A DNA stretch of 20,901 bases, taken from assembly GCA_001871235.1 (NCBI GenBank), contig MNUV01000061.1:1-20901 (forward strand). The letters run 5' to 3'. Position 1 is the stretch's first letter. Each line of letters opens with the position of its first letter. The notes beneath the pieces are model-generated. The model ran no database searches, was not told the DNA's origin, and saw nothing but the letters and a program-made list of their open reading frames with translations. A program made the position numbers and the translations under genes. The stretch comes from Candidatus Falkowbacteria bacterium CG1_02_41_21. GTDB taxonomy: Bacteria > Patescibacteriota > Patescibacteriia > Patescibacteriales > UBA12465. This document shows positions 7,472 through 14,788 of the stretch, piece by piece.

Positions 7472-8071
7472 ATGTTAAACATTTACATCGTGCGCCATGG
7501 TCAAGACGAGGATAATGCCAAGTTGATTTTAAACGGTCATCGGGATAAAATGTTGACCGCTTTAGGTCGGCAGCAGGCTAAACAATTAGCCCAAACTTTA
7601 AAGAAGATAAAAATCGATTTCGCCGGTTTCTACGTTTCGCCTTTGAAGCGCGCCAAAGAAACAGCGGCTATCATCGCTCAAGGATTAAAACTAAAACCGG
7701 CCAAGGTTTTGCCAAATTTAATTGAAAGAGATTTTGGGATTATGACCGGCAAACCAACTTCGGATATTGTGATTTTATGCGCCCCGCGGTTAATAATGAC
7801 GAAAGAGGTTAATTATTTTTTGAATCCTTATGGCGCTGAAACTTTCCCGCAGCTTTTGGGGCGGGCTAAAAAGGTTCTGGCGGAAATCAAAAGGAAACAT
7901 AAATCCGGTAATGTTTTATTGGTCACTCATGGCGATATCGGCAAGATGATTTTTGCCGCTTATTACCACCTAGATTGGCTTCCAACCATCAAAATGTTTT
8001 ATTTCAAAAATAGCGACGCTTTATTATTGTCTTCAGGACTAAATCCCAAACAAGCCTATATTGCCAAATAA
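7472..8071 (+). CDS. Histidine phosphatase family protein (phosphoglycerate mutase-like)
   Basis: This 199-residue protein has the catalytic RHG motif at residues 8-10 (phospho-accepting H9), the SPLKRAKETA segment with the phosphate-binding Arg, the acidic region LIERDFG and the second catalytic His in THGD (H153). It belongs to the histidine phosphatase superfamily, branch 1. The substrate cannot be read from the sequence; relatives include broad phosphatases, cobalamin and sugar phosphatases, and cofactor-dependent mutases. It lies between uvrB and uvrA with gaps of 11 and 1 bases, so it is surely co-transcribed with them, but no repair role is known for such an enzyme. The ATG at 7472 stands directly before the first strand. 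Confidence 0.9.
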   Translation: MLNIYIVRHGQDEDNAKLILNGHRDKMLTALGRQQAKQLAQTLKKIKIDFAGFYVSPLKRAKETAAIIAQGLKLKPAKVLPNLIERDFGIMTGKPTSDIVILCAPRLIMTKEVNYFLNPYGAETFPQLLGRAKKVLAEIKRKHKSGNVLLVTHGDIGKMIFAAYYHLDWLPTIKMFYFKNSDALLLSSGLNPKQAYIAK

Positions 8072-8072
8072 C

Positions 8073-10586
8073 ATGGAAGAAAAAATAATCATTCGAGGGG
8101 CTCGAATGCACAATTTGAAAAATATTAACCTGGAAATACCGCATAATAAATTGACGGTGATTACGGGTGTCTCCGGGTCGGGTAAATCTTCCTTGGCTTT
8201 TGATACCATTTTTGCCGAAGGCCAGAGACAATACGTGGAATCTCTGTCGCCGTATATGCGGCAGTTTTTAGGTCAGAAGAAAGCAGCGGAGGTGGATGAG
8301 ATTATTGGTCTCGCACCGTCTATTTCCATTGATCAAAAAGCTTTGTCGCATAATCCGCGTTCCACCGTCGGCACTCTGACCGATATTTATGATTATCTGC
8401 GCGTGCTGTACGCTCGATTGGGCGAAGTCTTTTGTCCGGTTTGCGGTTTAAAAATTGAAAAATTATCGCTGGAAGAAATGATTGATATTATCGTTTCGCG
8501 CGCCAAAGAAACGGGAGCGGGATATGTAACGATATTAAGTCCGGTGGTGCTGGATCGCAAGGGCGAATATTATCAATTATTATATGATTATTTAAACCTC
8601 GGATATGGCGAGGCGCGGATTGACGGCAAAGTGCACTCGCTGCGGGAGAAGGTAGAACTCTCGGCCAACAAAAAACATAGCATTGAAATTGTGATTGACA
8701 AGATAATGTTAAGCGATGAGACGCGCTTGTTTGAGGCGGTGGAGAATTCTTTAGCCTATAGCCAAGGTTTGGTTATCGCTCAATCCGGCGACAAAGAATA
8801 TTTGTTATCTTCCAATTGGACTTGTCCCAACGATAGTTTCGCATTCCCGGAAGTGGAGCCCCGCCTATTTTCCTTTAATTCGCCGCATGGCGCTTGCGAC
8901 TCTTGCTCGGGCTTGGGAACCATCGGTTTTGAGGCCGATGATATTTGTCCCCAGTGTAGCGGAACTCGGCTCCGACCCGAAGCTTTAGCCGTGAGAATCG
9001 GCGGTAAGAATATCGCCGAGGTGACTCATCTGAGCGTGGCTAAAGCTTATAATTTTTTTATAGAATACAAAGAGAAGCTGACCTCACGGCAACTCCTTAT
9101 CGCCGAGGCGGTGGTCAACCAGATTATTAATCGCTTGCAGTTTATGCTGCGGGTCGGTTTAAATTATCTGTCAATTGATCGCGAAGCGGAAACTTTATCC
9201 GGCGGTGAAGCCCAACGGATTCGTTTGTCCTCTCAAATCGGTTCGCAACTATCTCGAACTTTATATGTTCTAGATGAGCCGACGATTGGACTTCATGAAA
9301 AAGATACTGATCGTTTGATTGATACTTTAAAAGCTTTACGCGACAAGAATAATACCGTGATTATCGTGGAGCACGACGAGCGGACTATTTTAGAGTCGGA
9401 TTATTTAGTTGATATGGGCCCTAAGGCTGGAGTCCAGGGCGGAGAAATAGTGGCCATTGGCGATACTTTAGAACTGTTGGGCGACAACAATGCCGATAAC
9501 TTCAAGGAGTCTTTGACCTTGAAATATTTAAGAGGGAAGAAAGAGATAGCTGTGCCACAACAAAAGAGGCGTCGCCAAAACCATGGGGAGTTGAAAATCA
9601 TCGGCGCCCGAGCTAATAATTTGCAAAATATTAATGCCGCCATTCCGCTGGGACGCTTGGTTGGTATTACCGGTGTTTCCGGATCGGGCAAGTCATCGTT
9701 ATTGTATGATGTCATTTATCGCAATATCACCAGAATAAAAAATCAAAGAGGCCGGCCGCAATTGGAGGGCGTGACCGATATCAAGGGGACGGAACATATT
9801 AACAAGATTGTGGTCATTGATCAGTCTCCGATTGGGCGCACCCCGAGATCTAATCCGGCTACCTACACTGGTATCTTTACCCCAATTCGGGATTTTTTCG
9901 CAGAGTTGCCGGCTTCCAAAGAACGCGCTTATACTTTATCCCGTTTTTCCTTTAATCGTCCGGGCGGACGCTGTGAAGCTTGTGAGGGGGCGGGCGCTAA
10001 TTTAATTGAGATGCATTTTTTGCCCCCAGTTTTAGTGGAGTGCGAGGTTTGCCACGGCCAGAGATTCAATCGGGAGACTTTGCAAGTGAAATATAAGGGG
10101 CTGAATATTGCGGATGTGTTGGAACTGACTATTTCCGAGGCTCTGGATTTTTTTGCCGAGAATTATTATATCGCGGATAAATTAAAAGTCCTGGTAAGTG
10201 TCGGCTTGGGTTATTTGCAATTGGGACAATCAGCCACCACTTTGTCAGGCGGCGAAGCGCAACGGATAAAGATTGCTAAAGAGTTGACTCATACTTTGGG
10301 CCAGAAAACTTTGTACTTATTGGACGAACCGACTACCGGTTTACACTATCATGATATTGAATTGTTATTGGATGTTTTAAATAAATTAGTGGATAAGGGC
10401 AACTCCGCTTTCATCATTGAACATAATATGCATATGATTAAATCCATGGACTATGTCTTGGACCTCGGACCGGAAGGCGGCGACGGGGGCGGGAAGCTTA
10501 TGGCTTATGGCGAGCCGGAAGACATTGTCCGTGATGATGATAGCGTCACTGGAGTTTATCTAAAACCTTATTTACAAAAGAAATAA
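8073..10586 (+). CDS. uvrA: Excinuclease ABC subunit A, lacking the insertion domain
   Basis: UvrA is the dimeric ABC-type ATPase that finds damage and loads UvrB. Both Walker A motifs are present (GVSGSGKS at 32-39 and again near 534), as are both signatures (LSGGEAQRI) and both Walker B motifs (LDEPTIGLH, LDEPTTGLH). The UvrB-binding region after C121/C124 is present, and so is the zinc hairpin C634, C637, C657, C660. The other zinc module, C275, C278, C292, C295, has only 13 residues between its two Cys pairs. In E. coli UvrA more than 100 residues sit there, forming the insertion domain, and this accounts for a length of 837 instead of about 940. I chose ATG 8073; a TTG at 8061 would overlap the preceding gene, while 8073 leaves one base after its stop. 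Confidence 0.97.
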   Translation: MEEKIIIRGARMHNLKNINLEIPHNKLTVITGVSGSGKSSLAFDTIFAEGQRQYVESLSPYMRQFLGQKKAAEVDEIIGLAPSISIDQKALSHNPRSTVGTLTDIYDYLRVLYARLGEVFCPVCGLKIEKLSLEEMIDIIVSRAKETGAGYVTILSPVVLDRKGEYYQLLYDYLNLGYGEARIDGKVHSLREKVELSANKKHSIEIVIDKIMLSDETRLFEAVENSLAYSQGLVIAQSGDKEYLLSSNWTCPNDSFAFPEVEPRLFSFNSPHGACDSCSGLGTIGFEADDICPQCSGTRLRPEALAVRIGGKNIAEVTHLSVAKAYNFFIEYKEKLTSRQLLIAEAVVNQIINRLQFMLRVGLNYLSIDREAETLSGGEAQRIRLSSQIGSQLSRTLYVLDEPTIGLHEKDTDRLIDTLKALRDKNNTVIIVEHDERTILESDYLVDMGPKAGVQGGEIVAIGDTLELLGDNNADNFKESLTLKYLRGKKEIAVPQQKRRRQNHGELKIIGARANNLQNINAAIPLGRLVGITGVSGSGKSSLLYDVIYRNITRIKNQRGRPQLEGVTDIKGTEHINKIVVIDQSPIGRTPRSNPATYTGIFTPIRDFFAELPASKERAYTLSRFSFNRPGGRCEACEGAGANLIEMHFLPPVLVECEVCHGQRFNRETLQVKYKGLNIADVLELTISEALDFFAENYYIADKLKVLVSVGLGYLQLGQSATTLSGGEAQRIKIAKELTHTLGQKTLYLLDEPTTGLHYHDIELLLDVLNKLVDKGNSAFIIEHNMHMIKSMDYVLDLGPEGGDGGGKLMAYGEPEDIVRDDDSVTGVYLKPYLQKK

Positions 10587-10590
10587 TTTT

Positions 10591-11374
10591 ATGAACATCG
10601 CCATCTTATTAGCCTTCGGAGCAATGATTCTGTGGGGAATGGGAGATTTTTTGATTCAGAGATGTGTTAAACGAGTCAGAAATTTAGAGACTTTGTTCTG
10701 GATTACTTTAGTCAGTTCCATCGCGCTTTTTCCTTTTATCTATAAATCATTACCCGGTTTAAGCGGTTGGCAGTTTTTGGTCTTGCTGGTTTTGGGCCTA
10801 ATCGGATTTCTGGGCGCCTATATTCATTTTGAAGCTCTGGACGTCGGCAAATTGTCGGTCGTAGAATTAATTTTTTCTTTGGAGCTGCCCTTGACCATAC
10901 TCTTGGGAGTGATATTCTTCCGGGAAGTTTTGACTCTGCGCTTAGTCTGGCTAATGTTGCTCTCGTTCTTGGGTATTATTTTGTTGTCGGTTAATTTCAA
11001 AAAGATAAATACGCGTCAATTTTTGGAGAGAAGTTAATCCGATACTCGTCATTTGGTTTCCGTGGCTGGTGACGGCGATATTGGCCTTTACTTATTTATT
11101 ATTTAAAAAGCGATGGAAAAATATCGTACCAAGGAGCAAACCTTTCTGGAAGTTATTAACCGTTATGATTATCATTGATATTACGGCTTGGCTTTGCTAT
11201 TCTTTTGCCTTGTCGCAAAAAGAATTATCCATCACGACCTCCATCACTGAAAGTTTTGTGGTGATTGCCATGATCTTAGGGATTATCTTCAACAAAGAAC
11301 GTATCCGGCCGATCCAATATTTAGGTGCGGCCTGAGCGGTTGTTTGTAGTATATTAATCGGAGTATTGTCATAA
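10591..11374 (+). pseudogene. Broken two-domain EamA/DMT transporter
   Basis: The first part (10591-11037) encodes 148 residues with about five membrane helices of the first EamA domain, ending in an early TAA. The second domain continues in the +1 frame from about 11036 (NPILVIWFPWLV), so a single-base gain or equivalent indel near 11030-11036 splits the gene. A GTG at 11069 could restart translation, but it lies inside what should be one helix. A TGA at 11333-11335 then interrupts the last helix, and readable sequence (AVVCSILIGVLS) continues to a TAA at 11372. Rejoined, it would have about 260 residues, normal for the family. Two lesions make a decaying pseudogene most likely; sequencing error could explain one of them. 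It still sits tightly in the operon, four bases after uvrA and four before the alkyltransferase gene. Confidence 0.85.
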
Positions 11375-11378
11375 TCTT

Positions 11379-11720
11379 ATGAAAAATTTTGCCGAGAAAG
11401 TTTGGGCGGCCACCAAAAAAATACCGCGCGGACAGGTGGCCAGTTATCAGCAAATAGCTAATATAATTAAATATCCGAGGTCTGCCAGGGCCGTGGGTAA
11501 TGCTTTGAATAAAAATCCTTATGCGCTGATAGTGCCTTGCCATCGGGTGATAAAAAGCACCGGCGAGGTGAGTGGTTTTGCCGACGGACAGAAAAAGAAG
11601 ATAGCTTTATTGAAAAAAGAGGGAATAATAATCAAGGAGGGCCGAGTGCTCGGATGGAAAAAAATAGGTCCGAATCTTAATCTTTTTCATTATGATAAGT
11701 TTGAAGGAAAAAGCCAATAA
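11379..11720 (+). CDS. Methylated-DNA cysteine methyltransferase (MGMT/Ogt-like), catalytic domain only
   Basis: This 113-residue protein matches the C-terminal DNA-binding and catalytic domain of O6-alkylguanine-DNA alkyltransferases, which move the alkyl group from guanine to their own cysteine. It carries PCHRV with the acceptor C54, the arginine finger R37 in ARAVGNAL, the tyrosine Y23 in QVASYQQIA, and the STGEVSGFADG loop. The N-terminal domain found in Ogt, Ada and human MGMT is missing. Alkyltransferase-like (ATL) proteins are similarly small but have Trp or Ala instead of Cys, so the Cys here supports real transfer activity. ATL proteins link to excision repair, which makes its place directly before uvrC notable. 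Its 3' end overlaps the uvrC start by 29 bases. Confidence 0.9.
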   Translation: MKNFAEKVWAATKKIPRGQVASYQQIANIIKYPRSARAVGNALNKNPYALIVPCHRVIKSTGEVSGFADGQKKKIALLKKEGIIIKEGRVLGWKKIGPNLNLFHYDKFEGKSQ

Positions 11721-12852
11721 AATACCAAAAAAACCGGGCGTCTATTTCTGGCTGGATAAAGCCGGCGGTGTTTTGTATGTGGGGCGGGCCACGAATTTAC
11801 ATGCTCGAGTTAATCAGTACTTCCAAAAGAATATTGACTCGCGGATTGCCGAGATGGTGAGTTTAGCCGCTAATCTTAAATTTGAAGTTTGTAATAATTT
11901 GCTGGAGGCGATAATTTCGGAGGCTCATTACATCAAGAAGTATTGGCCCAAGTATAATGTCAAAGATAAGGATGACAGGTCTTTCGTTTATGTGGTGATA
12001 TTGAAAAAGGATGATTATCCGCGGCCGATGATTATTCGGGGTCAGGAGTTAAAAAAGTTTTCACCCGCCAAAGCTCATATTTTTGGACCTTATCAATCTT
12101 TTTCTTTGATTCAGAATGCTCTGAAAATTATTCGACGCATTTTCCCTTATGGTAATTGTCGACCGCATAGCGGTCAGGCTTGTTTTGATTATCAAATCGG
12201 TCTATGTCCCGGGGCTTGTATTGATGCTATTAGTAAAAGAGAATATCAGTCCAACATTAGAAATATTGTTTTATTATTGCAGGGCGACAAGAAGCGACTG
12301 CTCAAAAAATTAATGAAAGAAAATCCGGATAAGATTAAAGCTTTGCAACATATCCAGGATGTTTCCTTGTTGCCGCGAGATGATGATCTGAGCCTGCCGA
12401 AAATAAATCGGATTGAAGGCTATGACGTGTCTCATTTAAACGGCCGAGAGACCTATGGCTCCATGGTGGTTTTTTCAGGTGGGGAAGCGGATAAAAAAGA
12501 ATATCGGTTGTTTAAAATCAAATCAGCTCCTCCCGGAGACGATGAACGAGCCCTGTCTGAAATGTTATTACGTCGTTTGGCTCATCACGATTGGATGTTG
12601 CCGGATTTGATCATGATTGATGGCGGAAAACCCCAGATTGATTTTGTGAATCGGATTTTGATTCATCACAATATCCATTTGCCCCTCGTGGGCATCTCCA
12701 AGTTGGGAGGCGATAAGTTGGTTTTTGCCAAAGGGGTAAAACCTAATTTTAAAGAGCTAGCAGCCAACATCAAGGAGACTCTGCTTAAAACCAGAGAAGA
12801 AGCGCACCGGTTTGTAATTAAGGCCGGGCGCCGGGCACGCCGTTTAAAATAA
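11692..12852 (+). CDS. uvrC: Excinuclease ABC subunit C, short form without HhH domain
   Basis: UvrC makes both incisions in excision repair. The N-terminal GIY-YIG nuclease (PGVY at 15-18, VLYVGRA at 27-33) is intact. The four cysteines C156, C164, C172 and C176 match the iron-sulfur ligands of E. coli UvrC. The RNase H-like nuclease keeps D245, D283/D284, D310 and H372. Two parts are reduced. The UVR segment near 190-225 keeps its first helix (GDKKRLLKKLMKE) but lacks the usual EFE-AA-RD second half. The protein also ends at residue 386 right after AHRFVIKAGRRARRLK, so the tandem helix-hairpin-helix domain is absent; the usual length is about 600. No HhH coding is seen in any frame of the AT-rich stretch downstream. 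The start overlaps the previous gene; a TTG at 11701 is an alternative. Confidence 0.95.
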   Translation: MISLKEKANKIPKKPGVYFWLDKAGGVLYVGRATNLHARVNQYFQKNIDSRIAEMVSLAANLKFEVCNNLLEAIISEAHYIKKYWPKYNVKDKDDRSFVYVVILKKDDYPRPMIIRGQELKKFSPAKAHIFGPYQSFSLIQNALKIIRRIFPYGNCRPHSGQACFDYQIGLCPGACIDAISKREYQSNIRNIVLLLQGDKKRLLKKLMKENPDKIKALQHIQDVSLLPRDDDLSLPKINRIEGYDVSHLNGRETYGSMVVFSGGEADKKEYRLFKIKSAPPGDDERALSEMLLRRLAHHDWMLPDLIMIDGGKPQIDFVNRILIHHNIHLPLVGISKLGGDKLVFAKGVKPNFKELAANIKETLLKTREEAHRFVIKAGRRARRLK

Positions 12853-12875
12853 CTATTTCCGATTTTTCAAAAATT

Positions 12876-12884
12876 TGCTATAAT
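12876..12884 (+). promoter_or_regulatory. Extended -10 promoter of the pspC-gmad2 pair
   Basis: TGC plus a perfect TATAAT (12879-12884) forms an extended -10. The -35 at the right distance is weak. A perfect TTGACA also occurs at 12892-12897, but the matching -10 region (12915-12920) is poor, so a second tandem promoter is only possible. Confidence 0.65.
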
Positions 12885-12925
12885 TAAATAGTTGACAGCT
12901 CTATAAATAATATTTTAAAAAATCT

Positions 12926-13381
12926 ATGTCTGAACCAATCAAAAAGTTTTATCGTTCTCGCACCGATCGGGTAATTTGGGGTATTTGCGGCGGGCTCGGA
13001 GAATATTTCGGTATCGATTCCACTTTAGTTAGAATTCTTTTTGTTCTTTTGGCCTTTGGTAGCGGTTCCGGCATTGTCCTTTATCTTATTTTAGCCTTGA
13101 TTGTGCCCAACGGTCCTCATGACAAGACTAAGGGTTCAGGAAGAGTCGGTGAGTTGGCCGAGGAATTGAGTGCCAGCGCCGAACAGGCGTCCGGCAAAAT
13201 GAGAGAAGGAGATTGTCATCATACTCGAAATATTTTGGGATTGATTATTTTAACTATTGGTTTGGTTCTGATGTTAAAAGAAATTTTCCATTTTAATATC
13301 AACTGGGGATTGATTTACCCCTTTCTGATTATTCTGCTCGGTCTTTATTTCTTGGACAGTCTTGATCAAAATAATAAATAA
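12926..13381 (+). CDS. PspC-domain membrane protein with LiaF-like C-terminal helices
   Basis: This 151-residue protein begins with a PspC domain (about 7-67): KKFYRSRTDRVIWGICGGLG, then the amphipathic and membrane segment ending in IVPNGP. A polar linker with a Cys-His-His (GDCHHTRN) follows. The C-terminal two hydrophobic helices (about 102-146, GLIILTIGLVL and YPFLIILLGLYFL) resemble the small membrane module of LiaI/LiaF-type proteins. PspC proteins sense or counter envelope stress in other bacteria, but no PspA or PspF is seen here. The next gene starts 15 bases later and carries the same C-terminal-type module, so the two are probably partners at the membrane. Confidence 0.85.
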   Translation: MSEPIKKFYRSRTDRVIWGICGGLGEYFGIDSTLVRILFVLLAFGSGSGIVLYLILALIVPNGPHDKTKGSGRVGELAEELSASAEQASGKMREGDCHHTRNILGLIILTIGLVLMLKEIFHFNINWGLIYPFLIILLGLYFLDSLDQNNK

Positions 13382-13396
13382 AATAATAATAAAATT

Positions 13397-14161
13397 ATGA
13401 AGAGTCTTAAAACTAATAGCGCGAAGCCGATGACGGCTAAAAAACTTGGAGTTAAAGTTAAAGCTGCTTCGGCTAATCCGGCGGTCAAAGAAGTCAGCTC
13501 TTGTTGCGCTGGTGATGGTGCTCGTTTTAGTAAAATATTTTTTGGTTTAATCTTGGTTTTAGTCGGTCTTTTTTACCTCGGTCGGAACCTGGGGTTTTTA
13601 CCGGATATTAATTTAAATTTTCAAGTTATTTGGCCGGTGTTAATTATTTTGGCCGGTTTTCTATTGGTTAATCGTCAGAGCCGTATTTCAATTATAGTGG
13701 GCGTTTTTGCCGCTTTGGTTTTTATGCTAATTCTGACTTTTGTCGTTAACTTCAGTCAGGTTAAAACCGAATCCGATGTGGAGGCCGTTATGCCGGCCTT
13801 GCGTCATGTGGAAAAACCAGCGGCCACTTCCAGCGTCATCCAAACCGACAGCCTTAAGTTAAATAATTTGACAATCGAGGCGGTTATTTCCAGCCCTTTG
13901 GCCATTGAAGGTAGCGCTCGCGGCACTTGGTTTTTTGAAGGATCTTTTCCGGTTAAAGTTTTAGATGAGTCCGGTCAAGAATTGGGTCGGGGAATAGCTC
14001 AGGCTCAAAGTGATTGGATGACTGAAGATTTTGTACCTTTCAAAGCGACCATGATGTTTACTCGTCCGACCAGCTCGGTGGGCTCGGTAGTTTTGGAAAA
14101 TGATAATCCATCGGGACTAGCCCAAAATGATCAGAAAATCACCGTGCCGATTAGATTTTAA
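13397..14161 (+). CDS. Membrane-anchored Gmad2 immunoglobulin-like domain protein
   Basis: This 254-residue protein has a basic, Cys-containing N-terminus (about 1-43). Three hydrophobic helices follow (about 48-125) whose first two, GLILVLVGLFYLGRN and VIWPVLIILAGFLLV, match the LiaF-like module of the preceding PspC protein. After a linker, residues from about 155 form a Gmad2 domain: ISSPLAIEGSARGTWFFEGS, then QSDWMTEDFVPFKA and VLENDNPSGL, ending in ITVPIRF. Gmad2 domains occur in spore germination protein GerM and in many exported proteins and are thought to bind cell-envelope material. The domain is expected outside the membrane. The gene is the second of its unit, with a perfect terminator just after it. 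Confidence 0.85.
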   Translation: MKSLKTNSAKPMTAKKLGVKVKAASANPAVKEVSSCCAGDGARFSKIFFGLILVLVGLFYLGRNLGFLPDINLNFQVIWPVLIILAGFLLVNRQSRISIIVGVFAALVFMLILTFVVNFSQVKTESDVEAVMPALRHVEKPAATSSVIQTDSLKLNNLTIEAVISSPLAIEGSARGTWFFEGSFPVKVLDESGQELGRGIAQAQSDWMTEDFVPFKATMMFTRPTSSVGSVVLENDNPSGLAQNDQKITVPIRF

Positions 14162-14172
14162 TCATTTATATC

Positions 14173-14201
14173 AGAGGCTACCGACGGGGTAGCCTCTTTT
14201 T
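14173..14201 (+). terminator. Intrinsic terminator after the gmad2 gene
   Basis: AGAGGCTACC (14173-14182) pairs perfectly with GGTAGCCTCT (14188-14197), followed by TTTT. Confidence 0.93.
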
Positions 14202-14216
14202 GTTTCCGCTGGAGTG

Positions 14217-14225
14217 TGCTATGCT
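14217..14225 (+). promoter_or_regulatory. Possible extended -10 within a small inverted repeat
   Basis: TGCTATGCT fits an extended -10 25 bases before the ATG at 14250. It sits inside the inverted repeat CTGGAG (14209-14214) / CTCCAG (14224-14229), which could be an operator for this gene. No -35 is evident. Confidence 0.35.
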
Positions 14226-14249
14226 CCAGTAAAGCATTAATGAAATTAT

Positions 14250-14654
14250 ATGTTAAAATGGTCAACGAGAAAATTTAATTTTTGGCAATATCTGGTAAAT
14301 TTTTGGTCCGGCATGTATTTCATATTGATTATTTGGGATTTTATCAATGATAATCTTATTGTTGAAGCTTTGGAGATAGTCGGTTTTATTTATATCGGCG
14401 TGCTAGCGATTTATGTCGGCAATAAAGAATTCGAACGTTGGTATAATAGACATCAAGATCAGCATCCGGGTGAATTTTTCGTTCTCGGCTGGACGGCTTT
14501 AATTTTAATAATTGTTTGTTTGGATTTAGTCTTACAAAAAAGTTACCATTTGCCCAGCGCAGTCATCTCTTCTTATGTCGCCGTCTTGACGATTTTGGCG
14601 GTAACGGAGAAATCTAAGGCTCTGCATAAGCGTAAACATCGGATAAAGAAATAA
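14250..14654 (+). CDS. Unrecognised membrane protein with about four helices
   Basis: I do not recognise this 134-residue protein. It has a short basic, aromatic start (WSTRKFNFWQY), two membrane helices (about 16-56), a charged central loop rich in His, Asp and Glu (FERWYNRHQDQHPGEF), two more helices (about 72-115) and a very basic tail (HKRKHRIKK). Both ends are probably cytosolic. The layout is typical of small integral membrane proteins of unknown function in reduced genomes. It is a single-gene unit between two terminators and directly precedes the copper operon, but nothing links it to copper. Confidence 0.75.
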   Translation: MLKWSTRKFNFWQYLVNFWSGMYFILIIWDFINDNLIVEALEIVGFIYIGVLAIYVGNKEFERWYNRHQDQHPGEFFVLGWTALILIIVCLDLVLQKSYHLPSAVISSYVAVLTILAVTEKSKALHKRKHRIKK

Positions 14655-14674
14655 AGAAATTTATATTTAGATAA

Positions 14675-14703
14675 AGCGGCGGCTTAGAAAGCCGCTGTTT
14701 TTT
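14675..14703 (+). terminator. Intrinsic terminator before the copper operon
   Basis: AGCGGC (14675-14680) pairs with GCCGCT (14691-14696), or alternatively GCGGCTT (14679-14685) with AAGCCGC (14689-14695). A run of six T follows. Confidence 0.88.
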
Positions 14704-14711
14704 AAAAATCA

Positions 14712-14740
14712 TTGACTATTATTTTACTCAGTGCTATTAC
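14712..14740 (+). promoter_or_regulatory. Promoter of the csoR-copA operon
   Basis: A -35 TTGACT (14712-14717), a spacer of exactly 17 bases and a -10 TATTAC (14735-14740) preceded by the extended -10 TGC. The predicted start of transcription (about 14747) falls inside the operator that follows. Confidence 0.75.
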
Positions 14741-14760
14741 ATACCTACCCCCCCAGGTAT
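14741..14760. promoter_or_regulatory. CsoR operator (inverted repeat ATACCT / AGGTAT)
   Basis: ATACCT (14741-14746) and AGGTAT (14755-14760) form a perfect inverted repeat around an eight-base core, ACCCCCCC. CsoR-family operators are GC-rich dyads of the TACC..GGTA kind, and this one starts right after the -10 box, so bound repressor would block transcription. CsoR itself is encoded 28 bases downstream, which supports autoregulation by Cu(I). Assignment to CsoR rests on position and pattern. Confidence 0.75.
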
Positions 14761-14788
14761 GGGGAGAATAACCAATAATTTAATTTCT

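Noticed and set aside
8061..8072. A TTG start for uvrA
   Set aside because: It would overlap the phosphatase gene. The ATG at 8073 follows directly after the stop and fits the UvrA start.
9808..10005. A short plus-strand frame inside uvrA
   Set aside because: It lies within strongly conserved uvrA coding sequence in another frame and has no family pattern. It is a shadow frame.
11333..11335. The in-frame TGA of the EamA remnant as a recoded glycine (code 25)
   Set aside because: All other long genes here lack internal TGA. With TGA as glycine, internal TGA would be frequent. The same gene also carries a frameshift, so decay is simpler.
14759..14788. An upstream ATG for csoR adding ten residues
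   Set aside because: It overlaps the operator, and the added residues are not found at the start of the CsoR family. The ATG at 14789 gives the normal length and the standard triad numbering.
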